Program-made: the position numbers and the translations under genes
Part shown: positions 24,280 through 32,016 of the stretch, one piece after another
Numbering within the stretch: the stretch's first letter is position 1
How the letters are laid out: each line of letters begins with the position of its first letter
Notes under the pieces: model-generated
The model's database searches: none
The model's input: the letters and a program-made list of their open reading frames with translations, nothing else
What the model was told of the DNA's origin: nothing
Source of the DNA: Gammaproteobacteria bacterium
GTDB taxonomy: Bacteria > Pseudomonadota > Gammaproteobacteria > Pseudomonadales > Porticoccaceae
Direction: 5' to 3'
NCBI GenBank assembly: GCA_003645535.1
Contig: QNFP01000003.1
Coordinates: 1 to 51,932 of the forward strand
Length of the DNA: 51,932 bases

Positions 24280-26260
24280 AGATATACCATTCCTCTGGTA
24301 TAAGTTTTTTCCCTTCGCGCCAGGTCTCAACCTCGTTCACTCCTTCGATATTCCCATATATACCAGCGTCAGCATGGTCCAGAACTATAAATTGGAGTTT
24401 TCCTTCCGCAGCAATGACAGAACTCGCCAAAGTCTTGAATATACTTTTGACGGCCTCAACATCCTCATCTCGATAACTGGGGTCACCTTCCTCCAGTTCA
24501 TCGTGGATCTTCGATCCAATGCTTGGAAAATAGACTTGACTCGGTTGATCAAAGATTGTGAATGTTGGCACACATGATGTACCCATCTCGTCTAGGTACT
24601 CATGTAGTCCGCAGATGAGTGCAACATGAAATGAAACCCAGTTTGACGCACTCCCTACTTCTGCCAAGAAATGCCAACTTCCATCGTTACTTCGGACTTT
24701 AATACCTAACTCCTTTACATCAAATATCGGAGCGACTGTTCGATACTTTTCCTCCACATCCAAGGTGCGAAGATGGGAGAGCATTTTCTGTGAAATATCA
24801 GCGGTGGCAGCGTTCAATCTTCGCTCTACGGCAGCTTCATCAGCTTCCTCTCGCAGCCGGACCCGCTCGCTCTCCAACTCCTCAATCTCGTTCAGAATTT
24901 CCCCACCACCTGACAATTTCTCAAAGTGCTCAAGGGAAGCGCGCATATGCCCTAAAAACTGATACATGCTTGATTTTTGATCGAATTCCTTCCGAGCACC
25001 TTCATTCTTGGATATCAACAAGTCGTATCTATTTTGATGAGACCTTTTTTTCTCTAGCACACTCATCAATTCAGTCTGAAGCATAGATTGCTCTCGATCA
25101 AAAGATGTAGGAATTTCCGCAACCTTAGCTGCTTCTTCTTCCAATATCTTAAAGGCCGAAGAGACTTTATTCAGCTCTGCCCCCGCATTCGGGTGGTCGC
25201 TTCCTCCACAAATTGGGCAGTCTTCTCCTCGTAAAGCGAGGTCCGAGATCCACTGCGAAAGCTGTAATCGATCAACTCTACGCTTAACTGAAGGGGAATA
25301 CTTCATCAGCCCTGATTTGAGCCGGCTCACGTCATTTATCCGTCTTTTAACAGAAGCTAACTCACTGCTAATCATTTCATCTTCCCGTTCGAGAACCAGC
25401 AGCTCGCCACTTGCAGCGCGAACAGTTTCAGGGCTTTGTACTGCCTCCTCTGGGTTTCGTTGTAACACCTCCCTAGATGCCGCCACGAACAATTCAGGGT
25501 CTGAATCTTCTGGAGGAGTCTCATCTATCAAACCATATTCCTTAGCGACCTTTAAATGTCCATAAATATTCGCGGTCCAAGTTTCTGATACGCCCTTTGC
25601 CCTCTCCCATTCTCTTTTTAGTCGATTCAGGCGGCGTTCAACTACCTGCAATCGTTGCCTGGCCGATAGTGTTTCCATATTCTCGGCGCCGAGAATATAA
25701 GGGAACCATGTTCGCAGCCGTTGTCGGTGTTCATGCGCATGCGTCTTGTAAAAAATGATATTCTGATTTGCAACGATATCCTGGCTCTGGAAAACAAGGG
25801 CCATCAGATCTCGAAACCCCAGCCTCGCACTCCCGATACCATCTTCTTCAGCGCGAGCGAAATACGGCACAGAAGACATTGTATTGAGCAAAATTTTGAC
25901 GCCCTCTGTATTTTGATTCGGTGTATCGATTAGCAGAGGCATAGTAATCGACTTGCCCTGCAATACAAAAAAATCGTTAGATCCTGAGTTACCAGTAGGA
26001 ACGCGCCGACATAGCAGAATTTCTTCCACGTCAGTTTGTACTACCACCCCGTACCAGGAGGCATGATCACGAATTGTATCAATTGGTATATTGCAATCAC
26101 TCGAGGCCAAGCAGTAGTCGATGATTGGGATAATTGCTGACTTTCCAGTGCGCGAGCCTCCCGTGATAACATTAAGCGATCCTAACTCGAATTCGACCAC
26201 CCGGGGTAAGAATCTTGTAGCTTCAGGCCAAATAACTAGCTTTTTGAGTTGAAACTGCAT
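24278..26260 (-). CDS. ABC-3C system SMC-like ATPase (DUF3732 type)
   Basis: The 660-residue protein has an N-terminal P-loop GGSRTGKSAI (34-43), a long coiled-coil middle with a zinc-hook-like CPICGGSDHPN (about residue 350) and a C-terminal ATPase half with FTIFDQPSQVY and FIVLDHADAG. This is the layout of DUF3732 ATPases of ABC three-component conflict systems. It starts directly at the stop of the middle component (shared base), giving translational coupling. In such systems the ATPase senses invading nucleic acid and controls the effector component. The C-terminus looks complete (LIPEEWYI). Confidence 0.82.
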   Translation of the reverse strand: MQFQLKKLVIWPEATRFLPRVVEFELGSLNVITGGSRTGKSAIIPIIDYCLASSDCNIPIDTIRDHASWYGVVVQTDVEEILLCRRVPTGNSGSNDFFVLQGKSITMPLLIDTPNQNTEGVKILLNTMSSVPYFARAEEDGIGSARLGFRDLMALVFQSQDIVANQNIIFYKTHAHEHRQRLRTWFPYILGAENMETLSARQRLQVVERRLNRLKREWERAKGVSETWTANIYGHLKVAKEYGLIDETPPEDSDPELFVAASREVLQRNPEEAVQSPETVRAASGELLVLEREDEMISSELASVKRRINDVSRLKSGLMKYSPSVKRRVDRLQLSQWISDLALRGEDCPICGGSDHPNAGAELNKVSSAFKILEEEAAKVAEIPTSFDREQSMLQTELMSVLEKKRSHQNRYDLLISKNEGARKEFDQKSSMYQFLGHMRASLEHFEKLSGGGEILNEIEELESERVRLREEADEAAVERRLNAATADISQKMLSHLRTLDVEEKYRTVAPIFDVKELGIKVRSNDGSWHFLAEVGSASNWVSFHVALICGLHEYLDEMGTSCVPTFTIFDQPSQVYFPSIGSKIHDELEEGDPSYRDEDVEAVKSIFKTLASSVIAAEGKLQFIVLDHADAGIYGNIEGVNEVETWREGKKLIPEEWYI

Positions 26261-26763
26261 TACAAAACCACCTTTAGGTATGACGCCACCGTCAAAGCAT
26301 CATGTTGTGAAAACCACTGACCTAGTATCTCTGCTTTCTTCCCAAGCTTCCGTGCATACTCACTCATTGCTCTCCCTTTCTTTGCCCGCGGCAAACTCTC
26401 TCGAGCATATATCCGGCCAGAATCTACGTCCCAGACTAATAGGCCTCGCGCAACTGCGATATCGATAGCATCCATAGCATTAGCCCTTCGAGATATAACC
26501 TCCTGATGAACACCTACCAGCAAATCAACTTCGCCTTTTTCCTGAAACCCGCGTACGTATGATTGCAAGTTTGGGCGATTTCCGCTTATCCTTTTTGTCA
26601 ATCTCTGGTCGGTAAGTAGGGCGTAAGCAATGAAGTGTAAAATCCCAACTGGGGCTTCTCCCTCCGGGTGGTACGTCCTATACGCTTTCGTGAATGACCA
26701 AAGAAGATAGGCGCCCACTACCGGCGTATTCCACATTTTGACCTCTTCAACCAGAATACCCAA
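26260..26763 (-). CDS. ABC-3C middle component
   Basis: The 167-residue helical protein matches the middle-component type of ABC three-component systems: WNTPVVGAYLLWSFTKAY at the start, ILHFIAYALLTDQRL, an AIDIAVARGLLVWD segment and a C-terminal KKAEILGQWFSQHD. It sits between the effector-type protein and the ATPase in the standard gene order and is nearly contiguous with both (2 bp upstream, shared base downstream). Its likely role is to bridge ATPase and effector. Confidence 0.75.
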   Translation of the reverse strand: MGILVEEVKMWNTPVVGAYLLWSFTKAYRTYHPEGEAPVGILHFIAYALLTDQRLTKRISGNRPNLQSYVRGFQEKGEVDLLVGVHQEVISRRANAMDAIDIAVARGLLVWDVDSGRIYARESLPRAKKGRAMSEYARKLGKKAEILGQWFSQHDALTVASYLKVVL

Positions 26764-26765
26764 CG

Positions 26766-27923
26766 CTATTCTTCCTCACTATCCGAAAAATGCGCTTTCC
26801 AGTCCGCATGCCAACCCAGGACCGGTTCATCCGCTAGTGCATGATAAGTACCGGGTATCGTACATTCTGGAGGCACCATGTCCCTGAGTGTTTCCTGTCG
26901 ACTCATACAAGCGAGATACAGTAATTCCCCTCTGTGTATGCTGGAAAGCTCAGTGCGGGTCAATTCAAAGCCCCTCCGCTCATTTGCCCAGAATCTGCTT
27001 AGTTTGCGTTCAAAATCCACTGCACATTGCTCATCTAGTATCCCGTTTTCTATCCAATTATGGCGATTGACGTTCGCTCTCAAGTAATCGGTAATTGCTT
27101 CAATTTTCCGGTCCTCAGTCAAACCTATAATGTCCAGTTGTTCCAAATATGTCGGTTGGCTCTCTAAATGCGCTTGGATCTCGGTTCCCTTTGGCGGTTG
27201 ATTAACGCTCACATCAATAAGCTCTCTACTTCTCGCGCGTGAGAATAAGGTAATGAATTTCTGGTTAAACTCATCCCAGCTCACTAAGCCGGAGTTACCG
27301 CCCGCTATGCGCTCAAGCAGTGTACCTACCAACCAGCCTGATACACTTTCGATTAGGAAACCAATCTGTCTCTCAGGAACATGCATCGTCTGTAATGTTC
27401 TAGCTATCTGATCACTTAGTGCTCCTTCATCTACTTCCAACTCAAAGCGAACAAGGATTTCCCCAAATAAATGGCTATTGTGATTGATCAAATAGTCGTA
27501 ATAGCTCCAAATTGGATGTTCTTTCGCCAATGGTTCTAACTGAGCTCTAACTCTACCAATTACAACTTCCGCCGATGTAATGTCTTTCACCTCGTGAAAG
27601 TCATCTACCAGCCCACGACGCCCAGATTTATTTGCGAAAAGGATAAAGCTGGTTCTGGCGACTTCCAGGTCCCCCTGTTCTATAGACCTAGCCCAATTAT
27701 AGAATGTCTTCCAAAGATTTTCGGATTTATCAGTTACTGGATTACCGCGGATAGATGATTTATCCTCTTCAGAAATGGCCGTGCCATCAAACCGCTTCGT
27801 TGAAACGTCACCCAATACTTCGACGCCGACTACATCCCCAGGGCCCGCTCGCAACAGGTGTAGCAGTGCCCTAGGAAACTGAATCGTATAACCTAATAAC
27901 TGACCTGGTGCGTCTGAATTCAT
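26766..27923 (-). CDS. ABC-3C effector/C-terminal-domain protein with nuclease-like N-terminus
   Basis: The 385-residue protein starts with GYTIQFPRALLHLLRAGPG and VVGVEVLGDVSTKRFDG, then VTDKSENLWKTFYNW. This resembles the Cap4/DUF4297-type PD-(D/E)xK nuclease domain found in conflict systems. Candidate metal-binding residues are Asp39 and the Glu53-x-Lys55 pair. The rest (about 150-385) is a helical ABC-3C C-terminal domain with conserved Trp residues. It is the first gene of the three-gene operon. Nuclease activity is plausible but the motif is divergent. Confidence 0.65.
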   Translation of the reverse strand: MNSDAPGQLLGYTIQFPRALLHLLRAGPGDVVGVEVLGDVSTKRFDGTAISEEDKSSIRGNPVTDKSENLWKTFYNWARSIEQGDLEVARTSFILFANKSGRRGLVDDFHEVKDITSAEVVIGRVRAQLEPLAKEHPIWSYYDYLINHNSHLFGEILVRFELEVDEGALSDQIARTLQTMHVPERQIGFLIESVSGWLVGTLLERIAGGNSGLVSWDEFNQKFITLFSRARSRELIDVSVNQPPKGTEIQAHLESQPTYLEQLDIIGLTEDRKIEAITDYLRANVNRHNWIENGILDEQCAVDFERKLSRFWANERRGFELTRTELSSIHRGELLYLACMSRQETLRDMVPPECTIPGTYHALADEPVLGWHADWKAHFSDSEEE

Positions 27924-28032
27924 TTCACTTTCTTGTATTTCCGACTAAGTTTTAAAGTATGACCTAGTTCTGTAACAACATAAATCGGCGTATTTCTCAT
28001 TCGACAGCTGTATACCCACGCCCACATCCAAA

Positions 28033-28125
28033 CTATTTGTCACGCATTAGAACACCACAACTGTTTCCACGCTGAATGATATGCCAGGGGATACCGGCTA
28101 CAGCAACCCGTGCGCGTCTAGGCAT
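28033..28125 (-). pseudogene. RAYT (REP-associated tyrosine transposase) N-terminal remnant
   Basis: The frame starts ATG and reads MPRRARVAVAGIPWHIIQRG, then NS, the hallmark N-terminus of Y1/RAYT transposases. It stops after 30 residues, well before the HUH and Tyr motifs. Full RAYTs are about 150-320 residues. The remnant shows past REP/RAYT activity at this boundary. Confidence 0.8.
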
Positions 28126-28239
28126 GACGAATTCCTTTTCAACCGGATTATGCGACAAACAACCTAATTGTCTGGCAAATGGTAGCAAGCTATACAAAGA
28201 AAACCCTACATCATAAGATTGTCAATTAATTCTAAAGTG

Positions 28240-28256
28240 GTCTGTCCCCTATTTTC
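28240..28256. repeat. REP/RAYT-associated motif
   Basis: The plus strand reads gtctgtcccctatttt, about 115 bp from the RAYT remnant; a related copy is at 5944-5960. Probably a REP-type unit or the end of the decayed RAYT element. Confidence 0.4.
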
Positions 28257-28303
28257 CGCTTCTCATCACAATTTTGAAAAGCATCGTATAAATCCCCTCC
28301 TGT

Positions 28304-28597
28304 TTATTTGCAGTCACCATAATCGTGTTGTTGAAGCAATTTACCATTCATGTCATACCATTTATATACACCGACGCGAGTACCGTGATGAAAATTACCT
28401 TCTTCTTTGGGCTTTCCATCCTTCCACCAAGATCGATAGGGACCATGATTCTCGCCCTCGATGCAGTGAGCATCCAGAGTTAATGTTCCATCTTCTGACC
28501 ACGTCTTTGTGTAGCCATGGGCCTTTCCATTGCGGCATTCAATTTCAGCAACAAGTGCACCCTCTCTACCGTAGACCTTTTTCAGTTCTTTACACAT
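28304..28597 (-). CDS. MORN/YwqK-type immunity-like protein
   Basis: The 97-residue protein consists of MORN-variant repeats (CRNGKAHGYTKTWSEDGTL, then GPYRSWWKDGKPKEEGNFHHG and VGVYKWYDMNGKLL). This is the YwqK family often annotated as antitoxin or immunity. It starts 17 bp after the stop of the second transglutaminase-like toxin, on the same strand. It is therefore the best candidate for the cognate immunity protein of that toxin's tip. There is no signal peptide. Confidence 0.72.
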   Translation of the reverse strand: MCKELKKVYGREGALVAEIECRNGKAHGYTKTWSEDGTLTLDAHCIEGENHGPYRSWWKDGKPKEEGNFHHGTRVGVYKWYDMNGKLLQQHDYGDCK

Positions 28598-28614
28598 ATA
28601 CCTAAATTCACCAG

Positions 28615-31600
28615 TTAGTCACGAAACGGTGTATATATTGGAGGTTCGTCAGGATGTGGAATCCCGCCATTTCGGATACACAGTGTCCTCCTATCTGCTG
28701 CGCGAACCTTGCAAGCTCTCACCACATCTGCTCCAAGATTTGACCATGCAAAACATGCGTCATCCTCATCTTCCCATCGCAAGTAACAGAATTCGTCGTT
28801 CGTGCAGTTTTCTATATCCTCTTCGTCAAAATCAGCGGCAGATGCTGAGGAGACACCCAACGCAGCTAATATGTAGATTGCTACTGGAACTGACCCGGTT
28901 CCTTGAGTCACCAAGCCAACAGCGATAGCAGCTATGATCGCGAGCATTACGTAACTAAAGAGTTTAATCTCTTCTTTGTAGCATTCGTACAAACCTTGTA
29001 ATAGTAAAAGAGTTCCACCGATATATGCTACCAATGTAGTAACTACAACGCCGGTAGCCACTGACAATGCCCCGGCTCTCGCGCTATCCTCAAGGAATTG
29101 CCCCCAACCAAGCATTCTAGTAATTGGTGAAATACTAAGACTACCACCATTCGCTCCACCGGATATTTTATACGAGCCACTTCCAGTATCTAGATCTAAG
29201 ATGATATAGCCTTCCCCGATCCACCCATTTAAATTGATTTGGTATTGATGGGTGGTAACGACATTCCCCGCCAGCACTGCATTTCGGATCTCATCCTCTG
29301 AGAGTTCGGCCAGTTGAATAGCGACCATCGCTTCACTGAGGTTGTTCTGGTCGATGGTGTAGATCTTCTGCCCTTCGGCACTGGCTATTGCGAGTGCCTT
29401 CACTGCACTGACCCCTTCCGCCGGGTTTTCTTCGGTAGAAAACATCTGCTCGGGCACTAAATACTCCATCGCCGAGTATCTTGATCCAATGGCCTGGTTG
29501 AACTGTATCCATTTGTCGTTACTGTTTTGGTTCTCTACGGTTTGGCTGGTGACTAGATCCACATCCATCACCAGTCCACTGAATGACACATCTCTCGGTA
29601 TTCCAAACCAATAACTCGTGGTGATATCGGTTCTGAATGCGCCATAGCTCGGTGCCCGGAACGTGGTGATATTGGCGCTCTGTGCCGCGATCTCATCCTG
29701 GATATTGTTCAGTGCAAAGTAGCTGAAGATGGTACTACCCAGGAGGTCTCCGACCACTTGATGCTTGGTGAGAGTAGCCAGTTGTATGTCGTCTTCACTT
29801 TCCAAGATGGCTTTGGTTTGCTCCATTTGTTGCTGTAGACGCTGGGCTTGTTCTGGACTACTGCCCTGTAGATCCAATGCCATCGCCCGGTATTCACCCG
29901 CAATGGGATGGTTTATTGATCGATGCCAGCCTTTGGCGGGACTGTAGAGCCCTATGGTTTCATACAGTGTTGCACCCATGGTGCCTGCACCCGCGGTCTG
30001 TTGTACTTCGCCGTCTATCGTGAATTCAGCGGTTAAGTTGATCAGGTAACCGGGGAGCGAGTTGGGCAGCTGGCTGGGGTCAATTTCTCCGGTGACTGAG
30101 TCGGGTTCCGGGATATAACTTGCGATGATGTCTTCGTCTGCCTGGCTTGTGGGTTTGAATGACATGGCCAGGCCTTTACCGGCCAGTTTGACGGTGGGTT
30201 CAGTGATGGTAATCAGTCTTGCCCCTTCAGCGCCCAGGTTTTCCGTTGACAGGGTGTACTCGAATTTATGTCTCAGGCTCTCTGGGACATCACTGAAATA
30301 CTGCTGCCTGGAAACCAGTTCGTAGGGTAAGCCAGCTGACAATGGTTGTGAGGGCAGAATTTCAATGTCTTTTAGTCCCAGCACCTCGCCCACAGTGGCA
30401 TCGGGGTTCTGGTTGGTGATGTAGTCTTCCAGTTGAGTTTGGTAGTTTTGCAGTTGGGTTTCTATACTGCCTTGTGGCACATTCTGTACCCAGCCTTCGG
30501 CCTCATTGACGGTGGCGCTGGCTTCAATATCATCAATCAGGCTCTGAGCATCAAAGGGTACTGCGTCTTGTAAGTTGTAACCCTCGGTATACCTGTATTG
30601 TTTATAGGAGGCATCCATCGCAATCCAGTGGTCACCATAATGGTTCTTCATGCCCCGTGAGGGTTCAAAATCAACATAGGCTTCTACCCAGGTGTGTTCC
30701 AGGCGCATGAATTTATCGATGCCATCGAAGTTCATAATCACACGGGGGATGCCGCCCTGGCCCATTAAATTACCGGCGGCCTGCATGGTTTGCACATTGC
30801 CTACCCAGTTCATCAGTTCGGCGGCGGGGACTTTAATCGAGCCGTAGGCGTATCGTGCAGGTATACCCGATGCTCGCAACAATGCAATTAACAAGCTCGC
30901 CGTATCCATGGCATTGCCGCGCTTCGTCTCCAGGGTCATTTGGGCACCCTGAATGGATCCATAGCTGGGAATAAAGCGGATGTTATTGTGTACCCAGGTA
31001 TAGATATCTACCGGGTTGTGGTTCAGTTGGGCGACCAGCTCGGCGATGTCATCGGTGAGGGGCGATTCCAGTGTGGGGTCAAGGTCGGCCTGTGTAGGCC
31101 CGTTATTCTGGGTAAACGCATCTTCCCACAGTTGGGGGTTCATCTGGTTCGCGGCGACTTGAGTATAGTTGGCGAAGGGGCTTATTTTTAATTGGGTGAG
31201 CAGGTCGGCTGTGTTGGTTGCCGGTGCCCGCACGTCCTGGCTGGGGGTATTGAATGGCAGGTTTTGGGGATCAAAAGGTGCATTGGGGCGCTTGAAGCGC
31301 TGATTCTGTAATTCGTTCGTCAGGGATTCCAGGGCGATGTCCTGATCTTCCTCTGAGTCGGCAGTATTGAGCGTATTTAAGGCCTCCATCAGGGCAGTAT
31401 ACTTGATTTGAATCTGGGATTTGGCGGCATCGTGACGATCCAGTATCGTTTGGGGCAGGTTTTTGGCCACAAGAGAATCGCCAACGGCGTCCATTTCCGC
31501 CATGGCAACCGCATAGGCACTCTGGATATCCGTTTCCAGTTGGCTTAACTGGGTAATTTCATCACCCGTTATGGGATCATCGGCGGTGCCAAACAGTTCA

Positions 31601-31947
31601 TCGAAAAAGCCAGCATCCGCTTCGCGCTGCGCTCTGGAGGCGGGCAGTTCTTTGGTGACCTTGTGCTTTAGCTTATCCAGCCGGTGGGCTAGCTTGCTGG
31701 ATGCCGTTTTTTCTTTACTGGCTTCCAGCTCCGCCTTGCGTATTTCCTGGGGCGTTTGTGTTTGGGCCATGGCCGTATTGGCGGGTGTGAGATAAAACAC
31801 AAAGGTGAAGAAGCTGGCGGTTAACAGGGCGGTGGCTTTGGCCCCAGCGCCGTGGCGAAAGCTTTCCAGAGTAATTGTCTGCATGGGCTGGGTCCTTAAC
31901 GTCCTTGTTTGAGCTGAGGGTGTTTTTGGGCGCGTGAATAGACTCAT
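28615..31947 (-). CDS. Transglutaminase-like polymorphic toxin, Cys-rich C-terminal tip
   Basis: From the ATG at 31947, which overlaps the stop of the giant upstream gene as ATGA, the protein has 1110 residues. Residues 1 to about 934 repeat the architecture and most of the sequence of the protein at 20178-23279: signal, helical region, transglutaminase-like domain with the Cys position replaced, beta region, hinge GSGSYKISGGANG (near 29147). The last 176 residues are different: two hydrophobic segments, then a Cys-rich end (NCTNDEFCYLRW, DDACFAW, VRACKVRAADRRTLCIRNGG). Common stem with unrelated tip plus adjacent immunity gene is the polymorphic-toxin signature. The toxin activity is unknown. 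Confidence 0.8.
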   Translation of the reverse strand: MSLFTRPKTPSAQTRTLRTQPMQTITLESFRHGAGAKATALLTASFFTFVFYLTPANTAMAQTQTPQEIRKAELEASKEKTASSKLAHRLDKLKHKVTKELPASRAQREADAGFFDELFGTADDPITGDEITQLSQLETDIQSAYAVAMAEMDAVGDSLVAKNLPQTILDRHDAAKSQIQIKYTALMEALNTLNTADSEEDQDIALESLTNELQNQRFKRPNAPFDPQNLPFNTPSQDVRAPATNTADLLTQLKISPFANYTQVAANQMNPQLWEDAFTQNNGPTQADLDPTLESPLTDDIAELVAQLNHNPVDIYTWVHNNIRFIPSYGSIQGAQMTLETKRGNAMDTASLLIALLRASGIPARYAYGSIKVPAAELMNWVGNVQTMQAAGNLMGQGGIPRVIMNFDGIDKFMRLEHTWVEAYVDFEPSRGMKNHYGDHWIAMDASYKQYRYTEGYNLQDAVPFDAQSLIDDIEASATVNEAEGWVQNVPQGSIETQLQNYQTQLEDYITNQNPDATVGEVLGLKDIEILPSQPLSAGLPYELVSRQQYFSDVPESLRHKFEYTLSTENLGAEGARLITITEPTVKLAGKGLAMSFKPTSQADEDIIASYIPEPDSVTGEIDPSQLPNSLPGYLINLTAEFTIDGEVQQTAGAGTMGATLYETIGLYSPAKGWHRSINHPIAGEYRAMALDLQGSSPEQAQRLQQQMEQTKAILESEDDIQLATLTKHQVVGDLLGSTIFSYFALNNIQDEIAAQSANITTFRAPSYGAFRTDITTSYWFGIPRDVSFSGLVMDVDLVTSQTVENQNSNDKWIQFNQAIGSRYSAMEYLVPEQMFSTEENPAEGVSAVKALAIASAEGQKIYTIDQNNLSEAMVAIQLAELSEDEIRNAVLAGNVVTTHQYQINLNGWIGEGYIILDLDTGSGSYKISGGANGGSLSISPITRMLGWGQFLEDSARAGALSVATGVVVTTLVAYIGGTLLLLQGLYECYKEEIKLFSYVMLAIIAAIAVGLVTQGTGSVPVAIYILAALGVSSASAADFDEEDIENCTNDEFCYLRWEDEDDACFAWSNLGADVVRACKVRAADRRTLCIRNGGIPHPDEPPIYTPFRD

Positions 31948-32016
31948 GGGTTCAACTCCCCCAACAAGGCCAGCAGGGCGACATCGAGCGTCCACCTGGC
32001 CTCCTCAGCCTCAAAC
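29147..32016 (-). repeat. Large duplicated block, copy 2
   Basis: This is the counterpart of 20482-23348. It covers the toxin stem and the last codons of the preceding giant gene. Sequence identity is high across nearly 2.9 kb and ends sharply at the hinge. Confidence 0.85.

Larger units (their letters stand above)
27924..28303. other. Intergenic region between ABC-3C operon and toxin/immunity locus
   Basis: This 380-bp stretch holds the upstream region of the ABC-3C operon, a RAYT transposase remnant and a REP-like motif at 28240-28256. No GTGTAAT direct repeat is present, so ABC-3C does not appear to belong to the operator-bearing group. No other gene is seen. Confidence 0.5.
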
